A DNA stretch of 64,000 nt from Monosporascus cannonballus (Eukaryota > Ascomycota > Sordariomycetes > Xylariales): contig QJNS01000045.1 of assembly GCA_004154925.1 (NCBI GenBank), forward strand, positions 1-64,000. The letters run 5' to 3'. Made by a program: the position numbers and the translations under genes. The first letter of the stretch is position 1. Every line of letters begins with the position of its first letter. The notes beneath the pieces are model-generated. The model made no database searches, was not told where the DNA came from, and saw only the letters and a list, made by a program, of their open reading frames with translations. This document shows positions 44,901 through 56,420 of the stretch, piece by piece.

Positions 44901-47900
44901 GTCGTATATCGCTACTATTGGTTGCTAGAGAATGAAAAGTAGCCTGGCCGACGGAACGGCGCCCTCGGCGGGAACGAACCGAAGGAGATTGCGAGACACT
45001 CCCTTTGTTGGAACTAGATAGCGAGAGGAAGGAGCTCTTTGGACGGAGCTTTGTATGGCGCCTCAAGGAAGCGCCGGATGAGAGAGATTTATGCTCAGCG
45101 GCAGTGGAGCTGGATACCGCTGGTTGAGGGACAGGCGGTACGCTTTGTGCCGGGTCGTCGACTTGGTCAGGTACATAATCATCAAGCAATCCTGGCAAAA
45201 GCAAGAAGCCTGCCCGATGAGTCCGTTGATCGTGTCGGCGTATAAGCTCTTGCTGTAACTTCCTTGCTTTCATGAAATCATGCTTTCTTCCCACCAGTGC
45301 AAAGCGGATGCTTGTCCGAAGGAGTGCATCGGTCTGTATTCGAGAATGCGGCCGAGCTGTATGCCTCGACGCAGATTCTGAATTTACGCACGCAATCTCA
45401 AGATCAGGCACGCTGATGTCAGCGCGCCCAGAGTAGTGCGTTCTGGCCCAGTCATTATAGTTCACGTCAATCAATCCAGTGGAGAACAAAAAGGCAGCCT
45501 CTTCCACATGTAACCAGACCCGAACTGATTGAACAAAAGCCCGTATGAATGTGACGTCGTACACGATGATGGATGAATAGGTCACCAACGCGTTCTCGTC
45601 ATCGTCCAACGAGAAGCCGAATGCCTTGCCGCCTCGCACAAGAGCCATTAAGAAGTCGACTGAACACTCCCCCGTGACGGCCCCGACAGACAAGTCCCAA
45701 TTGCAAAGATACGTCGGTTCAGTAGGAGGTAACCCAAACAAGCGATGCCCATAGATAGTGAGCCCGTCCACGAACAGCTGCGTCCTTGAAGCGGCACTCA
45801 CAGGGGTAGCAGCACCCCCATCCTCGTTCCCCAATGACAGGCTCAAGGGGCTCAAACACAAGTCGAGGTCCATGTAATAGTTGGTGAAGCGGAGGTCAGC
45901 GGACAAAGCGGCAGCCTCGATTTGGACGTGACGGCGGCAAGAATACAGATTGGCAGGCAACAGAATCCTCGGATCGTCAGCACGGACACCTAAAATGATG
46001 TCCAAATCGTTTGACTTTTTGTGAGGAGGTCGGTTCGCAGGTGCACTTTCCGGGCTACTGGTCTCGGCCCGGAGCGTTTGTTGGTATTCATCAAGGGTCT
46101 TGAAGTGGATGTGGTCGCCAAAGTAATTGTCCTTCAGTTGTAGGAAGTAGCGAACAAGGAAACCGTACAAGTAAAGTGTAGGCGACTGGCCGCTAACGTT
46201 GAGGACCAGAGTGTCGGTGTTCGCCGAGGATGTAGTTGCGTTGTAATGGTATTTGCCGTCCGCAATCAGGTTTTCCAACCGGCCTATCTCCTTGCAAGCG
46301 AGAAAGGACGCCTGAGTATTCCATGGAGGCACATGAAGACTGATATTCAAATTGTCGGCTCGGATATCTAGGGGTATAGCATTTTTTGCTGGTCGGTAGG
46401 TATCTAGCGATATGCATGTACCTGCTGTTAAGCAGGGGCTGGAGAGGACAAGATATGTGTTATCAGCGAAGTCGGTTGGGCTATTGACAATATTCACATC
46501 GTTGACGTTTAGATACAGCTTGAGATTGTGCAATTTAACATCCAGGAGATATTTGAAAGGGGTGAACAGAAGATAGTCTGGCGGGGGGCCGCTTCCCCAA
46601 TCGTCAATGAGATCTGTGAGAAGGAAGATGTGATCACGCAGAACAAAGAGTTCAAGCTCATCAGAGTCCACGGCGAAACGCCAGGTACGGAGGCCATTCC
46701 ATCTGAGGGGCGTAGAGAGGTCGCAAGAGATGCGCTGAGCGCCGGATTTCCACAGTACTCCATGATTGACACTTGTCGAGACCTCCGTAGCCGGCAGGTC
46801 AATTTTCAGGGTGTTCGAATAACCGGTAGGGCCCGCTAGCATGTCCATAGAGTATGATACAGTGGAATTGGCAGCAACTTTGATATCTAGCCATCCAAAA
46901 GGCCTCTGCCGGGTGGCGTTATTAGTGCCAGCCGACTTACGTTCGCGACCCTGAACTCGGCGCTGCTCTTGTTGGCTATGTTGCCTCAGTGTGGCGGCCT
47001 CCTTCTTCCATCTCCAGTTCTTCGAGTCCTCACGCGTGGGCACCCGCACAATGACTTCTTCATCGAGCTCGACATAGAAGTTAAAAACCGTTGGCACGCG
47101 ATCAGCGCCAACCGGGAGCTTCGTCGCAGGAATTGCGTCTTTGTTAAGACTCGGAAAAAAGACCCTCTGGAGTTCGGCCCGCTGCCTGTCGGCCCATGGG
47201 CCATAGTTAATCATTCCGCCTCCCAAGGACAAACTGATCTGCCAGGCAGGAGCTGCAGCGCCGTTGATAGATTCGCGAGTACCTTCTTCTCCCGATGGGC
47301 CATTCGATCCGTGACTCCGGGAAACTCTCCCGGGAACGTCCCATAGGAGCGTCAAAGTTGCTTCAGGGCTGTCCACTACGGTATTTACAGCAGCATACTC
47401 GACCGAGGACCATCGCAGCTTGTCATCTGCATCGTCGTCATTGAGGTATCTCGAAAGACCCTGCCAGTGGCTTGATCCCGGGACGTGAGCGTCGGCGACT
47501 CCTCCACCATCCCCAGAATTCACAGAAAAGGACTCGACCGATTTTCTCCAATAGGGAACGAGATTACGTAATTGGGCCAGGACCTTGCGGCGTTGCCTTC
47601 GAAAGAATGGGCGATGTTGAACGGGGCCGGAGTCCAATGCCACTTGCGTGTCTCTTACCGCCCTGGAAAATTGATCCTCCTTGTAGGTTTCATTTTCCCT
47701 CATCTCCACTACAGGATGCTCAATTTGGATCTTGAACAGTTGCCGGTACGGGTCTGGCGTCGAACAGCGGGCCGCGTCTATCTCACCGGATACAGAGTCG
47801 GCCTTCGTAATGAAGACGGCCTTAGTATTCTCGTTTCCCATAACCAGCGCAGCCTTGTTGCAATGGAAACGAACTGGGAATAGTTGCAGCATCAGTGGGA

Positions 47901-48773
47901 GCTCGTGTTCCGCATTTGCTCTGTCTTCCCCGCTATCGGGCACTGAATCTGAACGGGATGCACCCGAACAGCCCCCCTCGACAGGAGACTTCTCGCTATG
48001 AAAGCCATCGCCAGGGGATTGTTTGGTGTCGGTGTGTTCGGGAGACTTGTGCACCCGTTGTCGGGGTTTCGTTGTGCCGTTCGCTAAACCTTCTGTTCTG
48101 TCTATGGTGTCTCTGTCGACCTTAGAACTGACGGTTATCGCATCGAGCATTGCATCGTAGGCAGCACTACGGTTATAGACGAACCATTGCACGCCGGATA
48201 CGTTCATGCTAATACGGCAGGGCGGCTTCGCCTTCTTGGCATCGGAATCAGAAGTGGTGGCACCGTTGTCAGACCTGTCACGCTTTTCGGGAGTGTTAAT
48301 GCTCGCATCTCTAACTCTGCGAAGCCAGTACGACCACGTAATATAGCCATTTTGGACGAGGATCGTTTCGTTGTTTCCGTGATAGCGGAGACCGATGAAA
48401 AAGACTCGACCGGCGAGGAGAGATATTTGGATTGCCTTGAAGTCTATATAGATTCGATAGCGGTGCCAGGTGTATGCTCGTATTAGGCGTGAGACGACGG
48501 AAGCAAACGCCCTGTTAAAGTACAGAAGGAAGAAGATAGACCTGAGGCAGTGCGTCAGAACTCTCCAGACGAGCAGCGCAGTCCATATTCATATTAGGGG
48601 CTTACAGTAGACAACAGACTGTGGTGTAGGCTAGGAACGCGCTGGAGAGTATATTAGCAGATGTCCCTCGAGTCTCCTAGGACAGCAAGGTTCGTGGGGA
48701 CTACGACTACGTACGGATTGAAGTTCGCCCAAGGATACACGTGGCTGTCGCCCGGACTCCCAACATTGTCCAT
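38944..48773 (-). CDS. CSF1: Csf1, giant bridge-like lipid-transfer protein
   Basis: The main exon 48541-38944 is open for 3198 codons. A 64-nt intron (48605-48542; GTAAGC donor, CTCAG acceptor) joins it to an upstream exon ending at 48606, restoring the N-terminal membrane anchor CCLLSIFFLLYFNR followed by IRAYTWHRYRIYIDF. A tentative first exon, 48773-48741 (MDNVGSPGDSH), and acceptor before 48676 would give 3233 residues in phase; the start is not certain. Landmarks are LRYHGNNETILVQNGYITW, PCRISMNVSGVQWFVYNRS, DNYFGDHIHFKTLDEYQ and a C-terminus ending VEEAYSKILGSS. Csf1 and its animal relative BLTP1 form long hydrophobic grooves that carry phospholipids between the ER and other membranes, and Csf1 is linked to lipid remodelling and GPI-anchor synthesis. 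Yeast Csf1 is about 2960 residues. A low-complexity Ser/Arg-rich insert lies at about residues 1070-1160 of the main exon. Confidence 0.93.
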
Positions 48774-49671
48774 CGCAGCTTCGGGCCTGGCTGAGCTCCC
48801 AGCAATTAAGTCGCTTGGCTCCTATCCACAACATCTAGCGGAGAATGGCGTGCCCGAGTCCATAGCATTAAAGCTAAGAAGACATGCAGTCTTCGCGATA
48901 ATTGACCGATATTGTGACGACCGACCGAGTTGATAAGAATTCGAAGATTCGCCGTTGTTAGTTGTAGATGGTGAATGCGCGATGCCAGCCGTCCTTCGAT
49001 ATCGACTTCTTGCAGACATGAATGATAGATAGTAGAGCTCCGGATCGGTAGCTAGAACTTAGGTACCTAGTACATACCGGTAGCTCAAAATGCATGTAGT
49101 GAGTTCAGTGATGACGCGATGGGCATCCGCCGGCACCTACCAGCTTAGGTACAGTACATGGTGATACATACCTAGTCCATGAACGTGTGTAGACAGACAC
49201 CGGTTAAGTGGATACATGCAGCTATAAATGTACGTATGTAGAGGAGCCTGGTTCCAAGGCCTTAGGTCTGATAGGTTACCAACTTTACAACAGTAGGTAC
49301 CTTCATCCGCTATCGCGAAAATTCCATACGTACTTCTGTGCCTCTGATATATACCTACTAAGTACAGGGAAGTTGGCGCCGTTTCTTGCACTTTGGAATG
49401 ATACAGTCAGTACCTGCGGGTACGAGCCAACATGCCAAGTGAATATGAAGGGCAGGCAGGCACTCAACGTCAGTATCTGGTATTGTAACTCAGCACCTTG
49501 GCTTCTACAATCTGCATTCTTTCCAATCAAGAAGCAAACACAACAGCCTCTTGCCGCGCATCGCTCCCTGCTATCTCGCCTGCCGGGCAGATATCTGCAA
49601 ACGTCATGCTACCGAGCTGAATTCGATTCCATGACCCGAATACACCGTCCCAGCGCGAATCCACCGGCAAC
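48774..49671. other. Divergent promoter region of CSF1 and the DUF300 gene
   Basis: About 900 bases between two divergent genes. TAGGTACC-like words occur near 49060, 49140 and 49290. Short frames on both strands have no known motif. Confidence 0.45.
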
Positions 49672-51642
49672 ATGGCTGGCGGTACCGGCCAAAAGTTCAC
49701 ATATGCGACAACCGTCGTAGCAGGAACTTTCTCTATAGCAGCAACTCTCCTGTCCATACTGTGAGGGCTTCTGTTTCTGTTCTGACATGTCTGGTAAATC
49801 GCTAATCAATCCCGTCTCTTCGCAGATCAATATGGTTGCAACTGTTCGAAGGCCCAAGTCCCCCCCCCCCATTCAACATTGTGACGAAACCTAATATGGT
49901 TCCAGAAAGAACTATCGGAAACCGCTTCTCCAGCGATACGTCGTGAGGATACTCCTGATGTAAGCCATATGCGACCTCGACGTGCTTCCAATAGTCATTC
50001 TCTTCTTACCATGATAGGGTCCCGATATACTCGATCAGCTCCTGGGTCAGCATGGTGTCCTTGACAGCAGCCTCCTTCCTAGACCCCATACGAGACATAT
50101 ATGAAGCCTTCACCATTTACACCTTTTTCCAACTTCTAATTAATTACCTCGACGGCGAGCGAGCCCTCATAATAATGACCCATGGCCGCGCACCCGTTCA
50201 CCACCTTTGGCCGCTGAACCATGTGCTACCGAAAGTCGACATCTCCGATCCACACACTTTTCTGGCCGTCAAGCGAGGCATCCTCCAGTATGCTTGGCTG
50301 AAGCCCATCTTATCCCTTGCTACCATTACCATGAAGGCCGTTGGCATCTACCAGGAGGGCTATATAGGCCTAAGCTCGGGTTATCTCTGGAGTGGCATCA
50401 TCTACAACATCAGTGTTACCGTCAGCTTGTACTCCCTTGGACTTTTCTGGGTCTGCATGCACAATGACCTGCAGCCCTACCGGCCCGTCCCCAAGTTTCT
50501 GTGTATTAAGCTCATCATCTTTGCCTCTTACTGGCAAGGTTTCTTCCTGTCCATTCTTGTTTGGTTGGGCGCGATCCCGGATGACGTCCAGGGATATACC
50601 CAGGACAATCTCGCAGCTGCCATCCAGGACGCCTTGATTTGCATCGAGATGCCCGCCTTCGCCGTGGCTCACTGGTATGCCTTCTCTTGGCATGATTACG
50701 CAGACAACACGGTCTCGTCTGCCAGGTTACCGGTCAAGTACGCTTTCAGGGATGCTTTCGGTGTCGTGGACCTCATCGAAGACTCGAAAGAGACGTTTAG
50801 AGGCGACAAGTATAGCTATAGAGTATTCGACTCTAGCGGAAAGGTCATTGCTCATGAGGACTCGAGGTCACGGTTCGCCAGGTTGAAGGAAGGCATGAGA
50901 TACAAGAAAGGCGGCGAGGCGAAATACTGGATCCCAAAACCTGGTGAGGTGAGGGGTGAGATGAGCGCAAATACACCTCTTCTGAATTCGAACGGAGGAC
51001 CTAGCACCGGAGAGCCTTCGCCCAAGTATACAGAAGGCTCGGTTGGTGATATTCAATTGGACCGTTTCGATGAGCTTCTCTACGGCAAGGCTCGGGAATT
51101 GGAGTTTGGGGATTGGAACGTACGTTGCACCCTTGTTTGTTCGTCCACCGCTAAAGATGGCCCAGTACCCTGTGATTACTGCGAATGTGCCGTCTCGTGA
51201 CCGCTGGATAACCCCGCACCCGACTGCGTATCAGGCTAGCAGTGGAGGCTGGAGTGTTGCCCGCTCCGACTCATCAATAAGTATCAGTAATAGGCCACAG
51301 CCGGAGCCTGCAGCGAGTGCCTCCTCAGTAACCGGCGGGAAGAAGAAGGAAAAGGGCAAGGAAAAGCAGACGCGATCATCGCCTTCACCTCCACCAGAAC
51401 CCACCGCCCAAGTCTCCGAGGAGACGCAGTCCAAGGGACCATTGGGAGCTCCTCTCCTCACTACGAGCGACCCGCAGATCCTCATCGAGGAAGCCGAGGA
51501 AGAAGATCTAGATCTCGAAGTCGGGGAGCCGACTCCCCGTGAGCCGGATCCATGGAACGATCCAATAGCAGGCGAAGATATGCGGACACCCCATTATGGA
51601 ATCGACGGCGACGATGAATTTCGGAACGTCTGGGGTCGTTGA
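49672..51642 (+). CDS. DUF300 / TMEM184 (organic-solute-transporter-alpha fold) membrane protein, Hfl1-like
   Basis: Five exons, 49672-49760, 49826-49843, 49906-49959, 50018-51119 and 51166-51642, give 579 residues in exact phase. Exon 2 is an 18-nt micro-exon; together exons 1-3 restore TLLSILSIWLQLKNYRKPLLQRYVVRILL across two membrane spans (shown in parts). The donor after exon 2 is GTTCGA, and that intron carries an 11-C run. Exon 4 holds the conserved core: FLDPIRDIYEAFTIYTFFQL, GERALIIMTHG, HHLWPLNHVLPK, KRGILQYAWLKP and YWQGFFLSILVWLGAIPD, with about seven membrane segments in the whole protein. The hydrophilic C-terminal tail is Ser/Pro/Glu-rich and ends with a conserved-looking PWNDP segment. 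In fission yeast the relative Hfl1 recruits Atg8 to the vacuole; a vacuolar role here is inferred from the family. The last intron is only 46 nt. Confidence 0.92.
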
Positions 51643-52450
51643 TGATTGTAGTCAATTTGTTAGATACCCTTGTGAGGAGCATACATAGCGAGGTGTTTTC
51701 TTAGGGGGAGTTATGAGCGTGCTTGATCGGTTGGAATAAATAATGCGCACACACGTACTGCATCCTTATTCCCTGTGTTCCTAACGATTGCCATCTGTGC
51801 AATGTCGATTATCCCCTTTTTCAGATGTACATGCGGTTGATACTCTAACACCAGCGTGGAGCTGCTAGAAAGCTTGCTGTCCACATTTCTAAGCCCGAGG
51901 TGGCTAAGATAGAGTAGCGGAGCTGCTTGCTGCTGACTGCTTGACGAGCTGTCTAAGACGCCCATATACAAATCGGCATACAAATAATACATAGATTGCA
52001 GTGCTAGGAGTCTACCGGAACCGCGCCCTTACCTTCACTATTCCGGAATTTATATCTATGAACTCCCGTCATCACCGCGGCTGTCAGTCGTTCCTCTGAG
52101 GACGTCAGTGTCCAGTATGGAGCCCCTTTTGCTCTACGCGCCAGAGAGCTAATCAGAGGGACCCCTGGCCCCTGGCAATGGGCGCTTCGTGGGAAAAGTG
52201 CGAGTGCGCTTCAGTGAATAAGCACGGAATAGGAACCCTGGCGCTGGGGGAAGTATTGATTCAGTTATATCAATAGAGCTGGTCAATACTTCTGATTGTC
52301 TGTTCTCTTGCTTAGCCTCACAAGGTATTCACAGATCCCAACCATGCACTTCACCGCCGGCGGCGAGAAGCTATCCTGTAAAACGCGGCACACCAGAGCA
52401 TAACCACCGTCCACTCATCATCTAAGCTGGGCGATCGTAGTATGGTTCCC
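51643..52450. other. Convergent 3' flanks of DUF300 and GH92 genes
   Basis: About 810 bases. A 93-codon minus frame (51711-51992) contains a Ser/Gln run but no domain. No gene is supported. Confidence 0.45.
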
Positions 52451-55228
52451 CTAAGCGCGCTCCGAAGCAGGGCTCGGCGGCAGCGGACCGGTGGCCCAGT
52501 TCACGGGCTCGGGGCCCAGCACGAAGTCCATGGTCCCCCCGTCGGCGAAGACGTCCTCCCAGGCGACCCAGTTCCTGTCCCAGTCACGGCCGTTCACCCT
52601 CAGCGACTGCACCTGGTAGGCGCCCTCGCCGCCACCCGTGGTGGTGATCTCCAGCCTCCTCCCCCCGCCGAGGTCGATCGCGAGGTCGGAGAACCACGGC
52701 GAGCCGACGAGGAACGTGGTCTGCCCCGTGACGGGGTAGAGGCCGATCATGGCCCACAGGATCCAGGACTCCATGGCGCCGGCGTCCGAGTTGCCCGGCA
52801 GGCCGTCCGGCGTCGGCCGGTAGTGCCTCTTCGCGATGGCGCGGCTGGTCTCGACCGAGAGGTCCTGGCGGCCCACGTAGTTGAACAGGTAGGGGCTGCT
52901 GAAGCTCGGCTCGTTGCCGGGGTTGAAGAGGCCGTTGTCGAAAAGCGCCTGCAGCCGGCTGGTGAAGTTCTCCGGGCCGCTGCAGTGGTCCACCAGGGTC
53001 TGCATGTCGTGGTGCGCGTTGAACGAGTATTCGAAGGGAAGGCCCTGATACTATTCGAGGCAAATTCAGCAAACGTTTGGAGATCACGTGGGGTGTATGT
53101 CGAGCCCAGGCAACGGCGTCGTCACCGGAAGGGAGTCCGTAGCATGTGGCGCCAACTTACGTAGTGATCTCCCCAGTAGCAACCCCCACAGCTTAATGGG
53201 TCCTGGTCGATGAAGTTGCCATCTTCATCTATAGGGCCAAGGAAGCCCGTGAAGCCGAGTGCTTCCATGTCTGGGTTCCACTGGTTTCGCCAGTTCCGAG
53301 ATCGGTTGAGATATGTTCTAGCCTGCTCTTCCTTTCCGAGCCCCCGGGCAACTTGGTAGAGTCCAAAATCGTTGCCGGCACTAATAATTGGTTAGCCGTC
53401 ATACGTGTCAAATGGCTAAAGCAAACATACTATTCGATGGCTCGGCTCACGGAGCGGCGGTATTTGGTGGTGATGTAGCCGTTCTCGAGCCAATCGGGCA
53501 GGGCACCACGTCCCTCTTTGGTCGACGAAGAGCGATCTCTCGGATCGTTGTTATTCTCAGGCACGACCTCCGCATCCGTAACCATAGCTTCGAACGCCAA
53601 CTCCCAGTCGACGGCACCGCGCACGCCCTTGACATAAGCATCGGCAAGGACATTGTCGCCGTTTGACCCTCCCTGTGATGCTCCGTTGAAGAAAGAGGAG
53701 CGAGCGTCGGGCAAGAAGCCATCGTGCCTCCAGATGTCAACCAGAGAACGGATGAACTCTTCATATGCAACCGGCTGTAGTATGTGCATCAAGGCAGTAG
53801 TGCAACGGAACTAATATCAGTAAGCCTGATATAGTTCTAGTAGGTGTCGGATCTGGTTACTTACGATGTCCCAGAATGTGAAGATGTCGTCGTAGTAAGG
53901 CTCAGTCAATGTCCAAAGGGGGTTTTCTCCGGTCTTGTTAGTCGGAACTAAGAGCATGTGGTACAATGACGAGTAGAGCAGCTGAAGGTTGGTAACATTA
54001 GTGTCTGTAGTAGTGATCTTCGAGAGGACTTGGTCATTCCACGCTGTCTTCGCATCGTCTACCACGGTCTCTAAGGGTGTGTCTTCAGGGATTTCGTCGT
54101 CCACATTCTGGCAGACTTGCTCTGGGGAGATAAACGATACGCCGACTCTTGAGGTCACCTCCTTGGTGTCGAAAGAGAAAACGGCACCGAGCCTCGCCTC
54201 GTCAGACCCCACGAAGGTTGCATTGCTGTATTCTGCAAGCTTCTCCCCGGTGGAGTTGGTCCCTAGAAACGTCTTGTAACTTGCGGGAGCATCGAAATAA
54301 CCACAAAAGTAGACTGTCCATCTCGGCGCACGATTCCAGCCCTGAGCCAATTTAGCATCCCATCGCCCACAACACGGGCTTCCGCCGCGTTATATAAGCA
54401 CGTTTTGACTTACGTTGTCATAAGACCCGGCACCAGTGTAACGGATCACTTCCCCCGCCTCGGACGTCTCCACTGTTAGGTTCCCGTCAAGATAATTCTG
54501 ACCGAGTCCCTGTCCTCTAAACGAGGGGAGGACATGCGAGACGTCCACGATGACATTCGCAACAGTCATATTCTCCGGGAATGTGTACCTGTACATGCCG
54601 GCTTTCTTCGCAGCACTAAGCTCGACCGAAATGCCGTTTGCCAGGTAGGACTTGTAGTAGCCCAGCTTTATCTCGTCCGGTGCACTTCTGGTGACGGTCT
54701 GGTCACTGAGAGGGTTCTCTACAGCCCCAGCAACAGGCATCTGTGCCACAACGCCATACTTCGGAGCTCCTCCCGTTCCACTCATGTGCCTGCGACATCT
54801 GAGTTACAAATCATCCTTTCCCTAGTGAACTTGTCCAGTTATACGCGTCCTAGGACCTCCCTCGACGACTAAACCGTCCGGTACCATCTCGTACCTAGCA
54901 GGCGGTACATGAGGAGTCACGACAGACGATTATGGTAGTACTCACAACATCGAAAATCCCATGAAGACTCCGTTGGGCTGATATCCGCTGTAAGAGTCGG
55001 ACCCGGTGTGCAGATCAGGGCCAAGCTTCACCATGCCCATCGGCAAGCTCACTCCCGGGAAGGTATTACCTCCATTGGTGGCCCCAGTCTATAAGAATCA
55101 GCTTAGAGGCCATATGGTTTGTTGAACGTTCCCAATCAACCTACATCCGGTAGAACGTATTCACTGAGATCTCGAGCATAACCGACTGTAGCACCGACCG
55201 ACAGGCCGAAGGCAAGTGCAGCAAGCAT
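52451..55228 (-). CDS. Secreted GH92 alpha-1,2-mannosidase
   Basis: Seven minus-strand exons, 55228-55145, 55088-54946, 54789-54414, 54341-53865, 53810-53431, 53380-53161 and 53050-52451, give 759 residues in exact phase. Introns are 56, 156, 72, 54, 50 and 110 nt. The N-terminus MLAALAFGLSVGATVGYA looks like a signal peptide. GH92 landmarks are GNTFPGVSLPMGMVKLGPD, SGTGGAPKYG, PYYDDIFTFWDIFRCTTALM, SCGGCYWGDHYYQGLPFEYS, and the acidic active-site block NSDAGAMESWILWAMIGLYP near residue 643. GH92 enzymes are calcium-dependent exo-mannosidases that remove alpha-linked mannose from N-glycans or mannoproteins by inversion. Several N-x-S/T sites support secretion. Substrate preference cannot be told. 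The last exon is markedly GC-rich. Confidence 0.95.
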
Positions 55229-56420
55229 GATGACGCAGCTCGAAGGCTATAAGAGCAATTGCTGTGTTTCAGAGATGGAAGATATAGACAATACCATACG
55301 TCCAGGAACGGAGGGGGTTTTCATTAGTAGATTGGACTTCGGGTATTTGTCAAGGTCTCAAGAAGAGGATTAATATGGCCGCAAAGCAGCACCAAGTACA
55401 ACCAAGACTCTATTTCTGCAAGACTGAGCCGCTTACATCGAGAACGTGAAACGAAATCGCGCTCTGAAGGGGACGAGGCGAGCACGTGCACCCCTGAGAT
55501 GATGATCATAACATCCAAGAACGTTGTTAAGGGTCCCAGTGGGCTCGGTTCACCTGGTAGGGGGCTATCGGCGCACAGCTATCCGGGTTACTAGCAGCAG
55601 GGGATAGACGGGCGGTAGGATTTCATACTTGATCCTTTATAGAATCTAGTATTTATTAGGAAGGTCAGCGGTTGATATGAGATCATGGAATACTTGGTCA
55701 ATAATAGGCTGTTCTTGTGCCAGTTCCCCTGCCGTTGGGATTACATGCGCGCAGTTCACGTGGGAGGCGTTTAATAAATGTTCAGAACACAATGTTTAAC
55801 GTCGTTGTACCCAGGTTCTAGCCTCGAGACGTGCTGGGCAGGACGGTCAGCGTCAAAATGGAACAGCAATCCTTCACTCCTTGCTGTATATTAGGGAGCC
55901 TCAGCCGCTGGCACTGTCAAGCAGTCGAGGTTCTTTCAATCCTAAAGAAATAACGGGTTCAAGGCTAAAGGCAGCGAAGCACTGGAAATTATAGGGATAG
56001 GCATTGAGTTCCGTTATAACGGGAGCAGTTGAATATAAGAGTTTTGATACAAGAGAGGTGCAGCATGTGCGAAGAGGCGAAACCATATGCATTGTGCACG
56101 CATTAACTGATATGTAAAAGTCAAGATAGCAGCTCATGAGTGGGCTCATTCCGCTATCTTATCGGCAGTGTCGAATCCTCATGTGGTACTTCCTACTACC
56201 CAGTCTAGGTACCGTACCTGCCTCGTAGGCAAATCGCCGAAAATTCGAAACGACTTCAGGGATTCGGCAGAAATTCGTGATTCCTGATAAACCAACCAAC
56301 ACCGACAACTATTTTACTGCCGCCCTCGACCGCATACTTTTTTTGTCACTTCTCTCCGCGTATCGTCAACCTCGTCGTCGTCTTTGCGGTGCTAGTCCAA
56401 GGCACCCAATCCGCGGTAGG
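55229..56420. other. Divergent promoter region of GH92 and the zinc-finger regulator
   Basis: About 1.2 kb between divergent starts. The frame leading into the regulator is open back to 56277, but that part reads as leader. A TCTAGGTACCGTACCTGCC word lies near 56203-56222. No separate gene is seen. Confidence 0.5.
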
